From NCBI GenBank assembly GCA_024233215.1, contig JACKPW010000016.1, positions 90,601 to 154,600 of the forward strand: a DNA stretch of 64,000 nt, read 5' to 3'. The number at the start of each line of letters is the position of its first letter. Position 1 is the stretch's first letter. A program made the position numbers and the translations under genes. The notes beneath the pieces were generated by a model that did no database searches, was not told the origin of the DNA, and saw only the letters and a list, made by a program, of their open reading frames with translations. This document shows, piece by piece, positions 28,166 to 35,889 of this stretch. This DNA comes from Verrucomicrobiales bacterium. Its GTDB lineage: Bacteria; Verrucomicrobiota; Verrucomicrobiia; Limisphaerales; J093.

Positions 28166-29146
28166 TCAACCCCGCAACAATTGCAGTTCCGCCAGCGTCA
28201 TCTCGCGAATCATCGTCGCGAAATCCACCTCCGGCTGCCAGCCCAGCCGGACGCGCGCCTTCGAGGCATTGCCCGTCAACTGGACCGGTTCGGCCGGGCG
28301 GAGCAGTCGAGGGTCCTGCCTTACGTGGCCGCTCCAGTCAAGGTCCACCGCAGCGAACGCGGTCTCCACCACGTCCTGGACGCGGTGCCTCACGCCGGTT
28401 GCCAGCACGAAGTCCTCCGGCGTGTCCTGCTGCAGCATCAGCCACATTGCCCGCACATAGTCCTGGGCGTGGCCCCAGTCGCGCTCCGCCGAGGTGTCCC
28501 CGAGCATGAGTTCCCGTTCCCGGCCCAGCTTGATCGCCGCCGCCCCCCGGCAGATCTTGCGGGTCACGAAATTCTCCCCGCGGCGGGGAGACTCGTGGTT
28601 GTACATGATCCCGTTGCAGGCGAACACGCCGAACGCCTCCCGGTAAACCCCCACCATCTGCGTCGCGAAGGCCTTGGCGCAGCCATACGGGTTGACCGGG
28701 GCCATCGGCGTGGTTTCGTCCTGCGGTGCCCGGGCGGGATGACCAAAGATCTCGCTGCTCGACGCATGAAAGAGCCGCGCCGGACGGTCCAGATCACGGA
28801 TCATCTCCAGCAACCGCAGCGTTCCCATCGCGGTCAGGTCACAGGTCGATTCCGGGATTTCGAAGCTGAGTCCGACGTGGCTCTGCCCTGCCAGGTGGTA
28901 GATCTCGTCCGGGCTCACCTTCATCAGCAGCCGCCGCAACGGCGTGGCATCGTCCAGTTCCGCATAGTGGAGGAACAGTTGCCGCCCGTAGACCGCCGGA
29001 TCCGAATAGAGGTGGTCGATGCGCGACCGGCTGAGGGAACTGGTGCGCCGTACCGTACCGTGCACCTCGTAACCCTTCGCGAGCAGCAATTCCGCCAGAT
29101 AGGAACCGTCCTGACCAGTGATACCGGTGATCAATGCCCGTTTCAT
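28166..29146 (-). CDS. gmd: GDP-mannose 4,6-dehydratase, copy 1
   Basis: Makes GDP-4-keto-6-deoxy-mannose, the precursor of GDP-fucose and GDP-rhamnose. The Gmd start ALITGITGQDGSYLAELLL is present, with the active-site region ASSSEIFG (near residue 125) and the catalytic Tyr and Lys in NPYGCAKAFA (near residue 150). The family motif NGIMYNHESPRRGENFVTRK is also present. It has 326 aa, slightly short for Gmd. It follows the second gmd copy by 4 bp in the same operon; the two share layout but differ widely, so they may act on different substrates or form a hetero-oligomer (inference). Confidence 0.85.
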   Translation of the reverse strand: MKRALITGITGQDGSYLAELLLAKGYEVHGTVRRTSSLSRSRIDHLYSDPAVYGRQLFLHYAELDDATPLRRLLMKVSPDEIYHLAGQSHVGLSFEIPESTCDLTAMGTLRLLEMIRDLDRPARLFHASSSEIFGHPARAPQDETTPMAPVNPYGCAKAFATQMVGVYREAFGVFACNGIMYNHESPRRGENFVTRKICRGAAAIKLGRERELMLGDTSAERDWGHAQDYVRAMWLMLQQDTPEDFVLATGVRHRVQDVVETAFAAVDLDWSGHVRQDPRLLRPAEPVQLTGNASKARVRLGWQPEVDFATMIREMTLAELQLLRG

Positions 29147-29150
29147 GGGT

Positions 29151-30170
29151 TCAGGAGGTTACGCGCGTCCGTCCCTCCCGATGAGCCCGGAGCAGGGCGA
29201 TGTCTGCGTCCACCATCAACCGGGCCAGTTCTGCGAAGCCGGTCCGCGCCTCCCATCCCAACCGCTCCTTCGCCTTGGAGGCATCCCCCACCAGCAGGTC
29301 CACCTCGGCGGGGCGCAGGTAACGCGGGTCCAGTTCGACGTGTTTCTGCCAGTCCAACCCCACATGGCGGAAGGCAACTTCCAGGAACTCGCGCACGGAA
29401 TGCGTCTCGCCCGTGGCAATCACGTAGTCGTCCGGTGCGTCCTGTTGCAGCATCAACCACATGGCCTCGACGTATTCCTTCGCATACCCCCAGTCGCGTC
29501 GCGCCTCGAGATTCCCCAGGAACAACTTGTCCTGCAGACCGGCCTGGATGTGGGCCGCCGCGCGCGTAATCTTGCGGGTCACGAAGGTCTCTCCCCGGCG
29601 CGGTGACTCGTGGTTGAAGAGGATGCCGTTGCTGGCGAACAACCCGTAGCTTTCCCGGTAGTTCACGGTGATCCAGTAGGCATGCACTTTCGCACACCCA
29701 TACGGACTGCGCGGATGAAACGGCGTGGACTCGGTCTGCGGCGTTTCCCGGGCCTGGCCGAACATCTCACTCGATGACGCCTGGTAGAACCTCGGTCGGA
29801 TCCCCACTTCGCGGATGGCCTCAAGCAGCCGGACCGTGCCCGTGGCCACGATGTCGGTGGTATATTCCGCACTGTCGAAGCTCACCCGCACATGGCTCTG
29901 CGCGGCGAGGTTGTAGACTTCATCCGGCTGGATCATCGCCACGAGGCGGGCGAGGGCGCTGGCGTCACTGAGATCCCCGTGGTGCAGGTGCAATCGCACG
30001 CCGCTCTCGTGGGGATCGGCATAGATGTCATCCAGCCGGCCGGTGTTGAAGGTGCTGGCCCGGCGGATGATGCCGTGGACCTCGTAGCCCTTCGCGAGCA
30101 GCAGTTCGGCCAGATAGGAGCCGTCCTGTCCCGTGATGCCCGTGATGAGGGCCTTCCTGACGTCGCTCAT
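29151..30170 (-). CDS. gmd: GDP-mannose 4,6-dehydratase, copy 2
   Basis: Canonical Gmd of 339 aa from ATG 30170. It has ALITGITGQDGSYLAELLL at the start, HGIIRRASTFNTGRLDDIYAD, LHLHHGDLSDAS, YNLAAQSHVRVSFDSAEYT, the active-site ASSSEMFG, and the Tyr and Lys in SPYGCAKVHAYW. The motif NGILFNHESPRRGETFVTRKI and a C-terminal VDLLVGDASKAKERLGW also fit. It lies directly upstream of the first copy, so both are co-transcribed. No GDP-fucose synthase or glycosyltransferase is adjacent. Confidence 0.93.
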   Translation of the reverse strand: MSDVRKALITGITGQDGSYLAELLLAKGYEVHGIIRRASTFNTGRLDDIYADPHESGVRLHLHHGDLSDASALARLVAMIQPDEVYNLAAQSHVRVSFDSAEYTTDIVATGTVRLLEAIREVGIRPRFYQASSSEMFGQARETPQTESTPFHPRSPYGCAKVHAYWITVNYRESYGLFASNGILFNHESPRRGETFVTRKITRAAAHIQAGLQDKLFLGNLEARRDWGYAKEYVEAMWLMLQQDAPDDYVIATGETHSVREFLEVAFRHVGLDWQKHVELDPRYLRPAEVDLLVGDASKAKERLGWEARTGFAELARLMVDADIALLRAHREGRTRVTS

Positions 30171-30224
30171 GAACCTCTGTTTCCCGGAAATCTCCCCCCG
30201 GCGCAAGCGTGGAATTACCGCAGC

Positions 30225-30254
30225 AAAAAGGCCGCCGGAACCCTCCCGGCGGCC
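30225..30254 (-). terminator. Rho-independent terminator of rpsB-tsf
   Basis: On the minus strand: GGCCGCCGG, a 7-base loop, CCGGCGGCC, then TTTTT. It lies about 22 bp after the tsf stop. Confidence 0.9.
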
Positions 30255-30276
30255 CAAGCCCGTCATCCTCTGCCGG

Positions 30277-31128
30277 CTACTTTGCGGCAATCACTTCCCC
30301 GACCTGGAAGCGCACGAAACGACGGATCGTGATCTCGTCGCCAATCTCCCGCGCCACCTCCCCCAGGTGCTCCCGCACGCTCACCTCGGAGTTGCGCTTC
30401 ACGAAGCCCTGATCCACCAGGCAGATGCCCTGCAGGAACTTCTCAAGCTTCCCCTTGATGATGCTCTCCACCGCCTGCGGTGGCTTGTTTTTCACCGCAT
30501 CCGAGTTCTCGTAGACCTCCTTCTCGCGCTCGATGATCGCGGGATCGAGTTCCTCGCGCGTCACCGCCACCGGACTGCCGGCGGCGATCTGCAGGGTGAT
30601 GTCCTTCACGAACTGCCGAAACTGGTCGTTTGCCGCGGTCTCCGCCTTGCCCGCCCCCACTTCGACCAGGACGCCAACCTTCGCGCCGGTATGAATGTAG
30701 GCCGCCACCAGGCCGTTGCCCTGCACTTCCAAACGTTCGTGCCGGGCGATCTGGATGTTCTCGCGGAGCCGGGCAATCGCATCCGTCCGCAAGGCCTCGA
30801 GGTCCGCGGCAGCATTCTCCGCCAGCGTCTTCGCAACCTCGTCGGCGAAACTGCGGAACATCTCGTTCTTCGCGACGAAATCCGTCTCGCAGTTGACCTC
30901 CACCAGCACTCCCGCCCGGGAGTCCGGGAGGATGAACTGGGCGATCCCGCCTTCACGGGCCTCACGGGCGGCCTTCTTCGCCGCGGTCGCCATGCCCTTC
31001 TTCCGCAGCAAATCCACGGCGGCGTCCAGGTCCCCGTTGGTTTCCAGCAGGGCGCGTTTGCAGTCCATCATTCCGGCATTGGTCATCTGCCGGAGCTTGA
31101 CGATCATTTGAGCATTAATCTCAGCCAT
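30277..31128 (-). CDS. tsf: Translation elongation factor Ts
   Basis: Guanine-nucleotide exchange factor for EF-Tu. From ATG 31128 the product begins MAEINAQMIVKLRQMTNAG, with the signature MMDCKRALLETNGDLDAAVD near residue 20 and the nucleotide-exchange motif CETDFVAKN near residue 78. The 283-aa length is normal. It follows rpsB in the standard rpsB-tsf order, with a hairpin in the 75-bp spacer. Confidence 0.97.
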   Translation of the reverse strand: MAEINAQMIVKLRQMTNAGMMDCKRALLETNGDLDAAVDLLRKKGMATAAKKAAREAREGGIAQFILPDSRAGVLVEVNCETDFVAKNEMFRSFADEVAKTLAENAAADLEALRTDAIARLRENIQIARHERLEVQGNGLVAAYIHTGAKVGVLVEVGAGKAETAANDQFRQFVKDITLQIAAGSPVAVTREELDPAIIEREKEVYENSDAVKNKPPQAVESIIKGKLEKFLQGICLVDQGFVKRNSEVSVREHLGEVAREIGDEITIRRFVRFQVGEVIAAK

Positions 31129-31157
31129 GTAACAAAACAGTGTCTGGTTCAACCCGA

Positions 31158-31183
31158 CGGCGACGACGTGCGCGCCGTCGCCG
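31158..31183 (-). promoter_or_regulatory. Hairpin between rpsB and tsf
   Basis: An 8-bp perfect stem CGGCGACG/CGTCGCCG with a 10-base loop in the rpsB-tsf spacer. There is no T-run directly after it on the minus strand, so it could attenuate or process the transcript but is unlikely to be a full terminator. Confidence 0.5.
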
Positions 31184-31203
31184 CGGGCCAAAGGGGTTGC
31201 AGT

Positions 31204-32121
31204 CTATTGGGCCGGCGATGCCGGCGGTTCAGGAGCGGCCGCCGGGGTCGGGGCCGGAGTCGGAGCCGGAGCAGGCTCCGGAGCGGGAGGCGGCGGCGGC
31301 ACCGCCACCGGTGTAATCGGGGCCGACGGGATCCCTGGGACCGGCACCGGTTCGATCACCGGCGGAACCGCGGCGGCCACGGCAGGGGTGGCGGCCGGAG
31401 CCGCAGCAACCGGCGCCTGACGTGCCCGCTGCGTTTCGAACTCGGCCTTCGCCTGGGTGATGTTCTCCGCCACGGCGGTCAGCAGCACCCGCAACGAGCG
31501 GATGGCATCGTCGTTCCCCGGAATCGGGTAGTCCGCCAGATCCGGATCGGCGTTGGTGTCCACGATCGCCACCACGGGGATCTTCAGGCGACGCGCCTCC
31601 GCCACAGCGTTGTGCTCGCGCTTCACATCGACGATCAGTACCGCGGCCGGGTTCTTTTCCATCCGCCGGATGCCGCCCAGATTCTTGATGAGGCGGGCCA
31701 GCTCGCGCTTAAGCATCGACTGCTCCTGTTTGACGTACTTGTTGATCGAGCCGTCCTCGATCATTTGCTCGATCTCGCGGAGCCGTCCCATGGACCGCTT
31801 GATCGTCTTCATGTTCGTCAGCGTCCCACCCAGCCAGCGCTCGGTGACGAACAGTTGATCGCAACTCGTGGCCACGTCGCGCACCACCTGCTGCGCCTGC
31901 TTCTTCGTGCCCACGAAGAGGATTTGCCCGCCCTTGCGGGCCTCTTCCCGAAGGAATTTGCAGGCCGCCTGCAGGCAGGTGAGGGTCTGTCCCAGATCAA
32001 TCACGTGCACGCCGTTGCGCGCATCGAAGATGAAACGCTTCATCTTCGGGTTCCAACGACGCGTCTGGTGCCCGAAATGGACGCCAGCTTCCAACAGTTC
32101 TTTAATGCCGATGTTTGTCAC
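31204..32121 (-). CDS. rpsB: Ribosomal protein S2 with long C-terminal tail
   Basis: S2 of the 30S subunit. The core (about residues 1-232) is standard: IKELLEAGVHFGHQTRRWNPKM, FVGTKKQAQQVV, RWLGGTLTNMKTI and IPVVAIVDTNADPDLADYPIP. After it comes a tail of about 70 aa that is almost only Ala, Pro, Val and Glu (APEPAPAPTPAPTPAAAPEP). Such tails occur in some phyla but this one is long. An IS66-type element is inserted about 240 bp upstream, so the promoter lies between them or in the element. Confidence 0.96.
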   Translation of the reverse strand: MTNIGIKELLEAGVHFGHQTRRWNPKMKRFIFDARNGVHVIDLGQTLTCLQAACKFLREEARKGGQILFVGTKKQAQQVVRDVATSCDQLFVTERWLGGTLTNMKTIKRSMGRLREIEQMIEDGSINKYVKQEQSMLKRELARLIKNLGGIRRMEKNPAAVLIVDVKREHNAVAEARRLKIPVVAIVDTNADPDLADYPIPGNDDAIRSLRVLLTAVAENITQAKAEFETQRARQAPVAAAPAATPAVAAAVPPVIEPVPVPGIPSAPITPVAVPPPPPAPEPAPAPTPAPTPAAAPEPPASPAQ

Positions 32122-32455
32122 GGTTTCCTTTGTTCTTCAGCCCGGCCGAACTCACGGCCCGGGCCATCCCGCGGAACACGGGATTCTCATGGTTTGTGCT
32201 TGTGGCCGACCACGTCCCCCCGGACATGGAATGATCTCCCGGCCGTTTACCGAACATTTCCTGCATCCGCCGCCCGGACGTCCCCACGGGACACCGCGCC
32301 GCAGCGCAAAGCGGGCGACTCTAGCAAAGGGCGACCCTGCCGCAATGCCAAATTGCGCCAAATGGTAATGCCTCAGTTATGCCCGGTTGCCCGAGGTGGG
32401 TGCCGAGTTCTTTTTTTTCTTGTGGTGTATGTATGTTGTATGGCATACATGTCTC

Positions 32456-32803
32456 ATGCCTGCTCGCCCGCGTGCCGCCGACACTCTTCACCGGGAGTTC
32501 CTCGATCAACTCGCCGCCCTCTGGCCACCTTTCAAAGGCTCGCTGACCGAGGTGCGCAAGCCCTGCATCCGTCCCAACTGCCCCGCCTGTGCGCGCGGCG
32601 ACAAACATCCCGCCTTCCTCTGGACCTTCCGCGCCCAGGGTCGCCGGCACTGTCTCTACGTTCCCGCTGAGTTGGTCGCGCAAGTCCGCCAGGGCTTGGA
32701 CAACGGCCGCCGTCTCGAGGAGTGGCTGGCGGAACTGGGACCGACCTGGTTGCGCGGCTGGCGGCAGCAACGGGATGCGGCCCCAAGGAAATCGAAAGGC
32801 TGA
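32456..32803 (+). CDS. IS accessory protein (DUF6788-like)
   Basis: Small protein of 115 aa from ATG 32456 (MPARPRAADTLHREFLDQL). It has a Cys motif CIRPNCPAC near residue 40, in the segment EVRKPCIRPNCPACARGDKH, that may bind zinc, and a LYVPAELVAQVRQGLDNGRR segment. I recognise this as the short ORF that accompanies some IS66-like transposases (DUF6788-like). It overlaps the transposase start by 29 bp, which suggests coupled translation. Its role in transposition is unknown. Confidence 0.75.
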   Translation: MPARPRAADTLHREFLDQLAALWPPFKGSLTEVRKPCIRPNCPACARGDKHPAFLWTFRAQGRRHCLYVPAELVAQVRQGLDNGRRLEEWLAELGPTWLRGWRQQRDAAPRKSKG

Positions 32804-34193
32804 GCCCACGAGTCTTCATCGCCTCAACTACTGTCCGCAGTGTCTCCAGAAGCAGCAGGAGATCGATCGGCTGCGCGAGGAGAACGCCCGCCTTAAAGGC
32901 CGGCTCCGTTACCAAGAGCGTAGCGCCCGGGAAGGTCCCTTCGGTTCCTCCACCCCCTCGGCGAAAGTCCCGATCAAGCCGAGTGCAGCGCCGGACCAAC
33001 CGCCGCGCCGGGGCGGTGCCCGGCCCGGTCATCGGGGGCACGGGCGTGGAACGGTGAGCGCTGCCCAAGCCGACCGGGTGCAGCGGATTCCGGTTGGCCC
33101 GCATTGTCCCCAGTGCGGAGGACCGCTGCAGGACAAAGGCGTCGCCGCGCGCAGCGTGCTCGACGTGGAACCCTTGCGGCGCCAGACCCTCCACTATCAG
33201 CTAGAACAGAAGTATTGTCCCCACTGTCGTCAGGCCGTCTCCGCACGAGCGCCGGGGGTTCTGCCGCGGCACCTGCTGGGCAACCGGCTGCTGGCGCATG
33301 TCGCGGTGCAGCACTATGTCCACGGGGTGACACTGGGGCAGTTGGAAAGCCAGTTGCACGTGGGCTATGGCACCCTGATGGGGGCGTTGCATCAGTTGGC
33401 CCGCCGTTTGGAACCGGTGATTGAACGACTGGTCCGGGAGTATCGCCAGGCACCGGTGAAGCACGCCGATGAGACCGGCTGGCGGACCGACGGGCGTAAC
33501 GGCTACGCCTGGCTCTTCTGCACCGACACGATCAGTCTGTTTCGCTTTCGGCAGACCCGTTCCGCCCAGGTCGCCCACCAGGTGCTGGGGACCCGGCGAT
33601 TGGGCGGGGTGCTGGTGGTGGACCGTTACCACGGCTACAACCGCTCCCCCTGCGCGCTCCAGTACTGCTATGCCCACTTGTTACGGGATGTGGGCGACTT
33701 GGAAAAGGAGTTCCCCGATCAGCCCGAGATCCAACGGTTTGTGGCCGCCCTGGCTCCGCTTCTGGCCCGGGCGATGCACCTGCGGGGATTGCAGCTGACC
33801 CCGGCGCAATTCCGGAAGCAAGCCGCTCAGACCCGCGCCGAGATCCAAGCGGTGACGAAGGCGCCGGCTCAACACCCGGCCATTCAGAAAATCCAGAATA
33901 TCTTCCGCGAAAAGGGCCACCGGCTCTACCACTGGGCGAAGCACCGGGACATCCCCGCCGACAACAACCGCGCCGAGCGGGAACTGCGCCCCCTGGTCAT
34001 TGCCCGCAAGGTCAGTTTCGGTTCCCAGTCCGAAGCGGGCGCACGGACCCGAGAGGTGTTGATGAGTGTGCTTCACACGATGCGCAAGCGCACCGGGGAT
34101 GTCACCGCAACCTTCCAAGACGCCTTGGATCGTTTGATCCAAGAACCTCAACTCGATCTCTACCCACTGCTCTTCCGCTGCGACTCCTCCTGA
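32775..34193 (+). CDS. IS66-family transposase
   Basis: DDE transposase of about 472 aa from ATG 32775, which lies inside the previous gene. An N-terminal CPQC followed by a leucine-zipper-like coil (KQQEIDRLREENARLKG) comes first. A zinc-finger segment HCPQCGGPLQ and YCPHCRQAV follows. The catalytic DDE residues lie in HADETGWRTDG, VVDRYHGYN and NNRAERELRPLV. All key residues are present. No frameshift is seen, so the element may be active. Confidence 0.92.
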   Translation: MRPQGNRKAEPTSLHRLNYCPQCLQKQQEIDRLREENARLKGRLRYQERSAREGPFGSSTPSAKVPIKPSAAPDQPPRRGGARPGHRGHGRGTVSAAQADRVQRIPVGPHCPQCGGPLQDKGVAARSVLDVEPLRRQTLHYQLEQKYCPHCRQAVSARAPGVLPRHLLGNRLLAHVAVQHYVHGVTLGQLESQLHVGYGTLMGALHQLARRLEPVIERLVREYRQAPVKHADETGWRTDGRNGYAWLFCTDTISLFRFRQTRSAQVAHQVLGTRRLGGVLVVDRYHGYNRSPCALQYCYAHLLRDVGDLEKEFPDQPEIQRFVAALAPLLARAMHLRGLQLTPAQFRKQAAQTRAEIQAVTKAPAQHPAIQKIQNIFREKGHRLYHWAKHRDIPADNNRAERELRPLVIARKVSFGSQSEAGARTREVLMSVLHTMRKRTGDVTATFQDALDRLIQEPQLDLYPLLFRCDSS

Positions 34194-34350
34194 TTCCCCC
34201 GCCTGCCGGGCATAACTGAGGCATTACCCAAATGGACACTGTTTTTTCAGAGTGGGGTCGTTCCCCGGCGGCTGGTCGGGAAAGCGGGAGCCAGGCGAGA
34301 ATCGCCGCTTTCCCCTTGCATCCGCCCGTAGCGGGAGTTGAATCGTCCCG

Positions 34351-35226
34351 ATGAAGACTCCGATATCGCACCTGTTTGCGGTTGCCACCGCAGCGGCGCT
34401 CCTGGGCGCCGGCACGGTTCTGGCCGAATCCACCGTCGGGACGGGCCCGAAGTTCAAGGGGCCCGTCGGCCTCCAACTCTACAGCCTGCGCGATTCCTTC
34501 AACAACGACGTTCCCGGCACCCTCGACAAGGTGAAAGCGCTGGGCTTCAAGTACGTCGAGCTTGCCGGCACCTACGGCCTGGCTCCTGCAGAATTCAAGC
34601 GGATGCTCGCCGAGCGCGGACTCGTCCCCGTGGCTGCCCACTTCAGTCTGGACCTCTACCAGAAGGACATCGATTCGATCATCCGTGATGCGAAGACCCT
34701 CGGGGTGAAGTATGTCGGGGCGGCTTGGATTCCGCACCAGGGCCCCTTCACCATGGACTTGGCACTGTCCACGGCGGAGACTTTCAACACCATCGGCAAG
34801 GCCGTCGCCGCCCAGGGCCTTCGGTTCTACTACCACAACCACGGCTACGAGTTTCAGCCGTGCCTGGCCGGCACCCTCCTGGACGTGCTGATCCAGAAGA
34901 CCGATCCCAGTTACGTCACTTTTCAGATGGACATCCTCTGGACGCTGTTCCCCGGCCAGGATCCTGCCGCGCTCCTGCTCAAGTACCCCGGCCGCTGGGA
35001 ATTGATGCACCTGAAGGATCTGCGCAAGGGCGTGAAGGGCGACCTCAGCGGCGGCACGGACGTCCGGAACGACGTCACTCTCGGCACCGGGCAGATGGAC
35101 TTCCCCGCCGTACTCAAGGCGGCCCAGGCATCGGGCGTGAAGTGGTACTTCATCGAGGACGAATCCCCCAGCGTCGAGCAACAGGTGCCGCAGAGCCTGA
35201 AGTTCCTGGAACAGGTCGACTGGTAG
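34351..35226 (+). CDS. Secreted sugar phosphate isomerase/epimerase-like TIM barrel
   Basis: Xylose-isomerase-like TIM-barrel protein of 291 aa with a signal peptide (residues 1-25, ending TVLAES). Barrel motifs include VGLQLYSLRDSF near residue 39, LGFKYVELAGTYG, FYYHNHGYEFQP (His residues near 155 that can bind metal), MDILWTLFPGQDP, ELMHLKDLRKG and WYFIEDESPS. These are typical of the exported members of this family in Verrucomicrobiota, whose substrates are mostly unknown. It lies just downstream of the IS66 element and is monocistronic. Confidence 0.85.
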   Translation: MKTPISHLFAVATAAALLGAGTVLAESTVGTGPKFKGPVGLQLYSLRDSFNNDVPGTLDKVKALGFKYVELAGTYGLAPAEFKRMLAERGLVPVAAHFSLDLYQKDIDSIIRDAKTLGVKYVGAAWIPHQGPFTMDLALSTAETFNTIGKAVAAQGLRFYYHNHGYEFQPCLAGTLLDVLIQKTDPSYVTFQMDILWTLFPGQDPAALLLKYPGRWELMHLKDLRKGVKGDLSGGTDVRNDVTLGTGQMDFPAVLKAAQASGVKWYFIEDESPSVEQQVPQSLKFLEQVDW

Positions 35227-35278
35227 ACGGACCCTCAACCTGGGTGGTTGCCCGAATGCCTGCTTAAGGCAGGTTACG

Positions 35279-35725
35279 TTGGGTTCTAACCTTTGGAACC
35301 TAAGTGCCCTTTGGTTCTGCAGTCCCGGACAATACACGCTGCGCGGCGATTTGCCGGTTGTGAAGCGGGGTGCCGCCAGTTTCGTTAGGTTTGTCCTGGC
35401 GTTCATCTTGCTGAACGTCGGCTTCTCGATGCTGTGGTCCGCGTTCGTTACAGACAGACTCTACAACTGCACCGATGCCGTAGGGCTTGATTACTTCACT
35501 CCGGGAAGTTGGCTGCATGGGGAGGTCAGGGCCGTTGAGCGGGTTGTCGCTGGCCGTCCAATGGGCGAGCCGGATACGATCAAACTCGGCTGGAGCCTGG
35601 CAGGCTTGTGGGATCTCTGGATTTGTCTCCTTGCCGTTTCACTGATCGCTGGCTTCGTGCTTGCGCGATGGAGACGGGTAGCCGCTGACGTTAGGCGGCG
35701 CATATCAAATCCGCGGAAGAGATAA
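35279..35725 (+). CDS. Hypothetical small membrane protein
   Basis: Unrecognised protein of up to 148 aa. The frame opens with TTG 35279, but TTG 35351 or GTG 35360 (VKRGAASFV) are more likely starts. Two hydrophobic segments (VRFVLAFILLNVGFSMLW and LWDLWICLLAVSLIAGFVLA) and a basic tail (RRVAADVRRRISNPRKR) suggest an inner-membrane protein. Its base composition looks less GC-rich than its neighbours, which hints at transfer. It stands alone between a sugar isomerase gene and the katG terminator. Confidence 0.5.
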   Translation: MGSNLWNLSALWFCSPGQYTLRGDLPVVKRGAASFVRFVLAFILLNVGFSMLWSAFVTDRLYNCTDAVGLDYFTPGSWLHGEVRAVERVVAGRPMGEPDTIKLGWSLAGLWDLWICLLAVSLIAGFVLARWRRVAADVRRRISNPRKR

Positions 35726-35817
35726 CTGCGCGCACTCACGGGCGCGGCTACGGCATTACTGGAACCGCGCTAATGGGCGGCCCCCCCCCTCGCAGATCAA
35801 GATGACGCATCAAGGCG

Positions 35818-35854
35818 CAAGAAAGCGCTGGACCGTGCAGAGATGGTCCAGCGC
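35818..35854 (-). terminator. Terminator of the fur-dps-katG operon
   Basis: Perfect 10-bp stem GCGCTGGACC (35825-35834) and GGTCCAGCGC (35845-35854) with a 10-base loop. On the minus strand it is followed by TTTCTT. It lies 36 bp after the katG stop. Confidence 0.85.
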
Positions 35855-35889
35855 CAGAACAAACCCAGCGGGCGTTGTTGGCCTTGGGG

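Larger units (their letters stand above)
32365..34227 (+). mobile_element. IS66-family-like insertion sequence, 1863 bp, with DUF6788-type ORF
   Basis: Complete element. The terminal inverted repeats are 22 bp and identical: left 32365-32386, beginning GTAATGCCTCAG, and right 34206-34227 as its reverse complement. The target duplication is CCAAATG at 32358-32364 and 34228-34234; it is 7 bp, or 8 bp (CCAAATGG) if the first G of the left repeat is counted. It carries two genes: a small Cys-containing protein and a large IS66 transposase. It lacks the classical tnpA and tnpB. The intact ends and genes suggest recent insertion. Confidence 0.93.

Noticed and set aside
30133..32670. Very long plus-strand open frame (about 845 codons) opposite tsf and rpsB
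   Set aside because: It is antisense to two certain genes, its product is His- and Arg-rich without domains, and such frames are common in GC-rich DNA.
35226..35290. Integron attC-like sequence (GTTGGGT near 35279, hairpin CCTGC/GCAGG) before the small membrane ORF, and GTTAGGC near 35690
   Set aside because: No matching RYYYAAC partner with proper L-box pairing was found at either place, and GTTAGGC lies inside the coding frame. No integrase of the IntI type is in the window.
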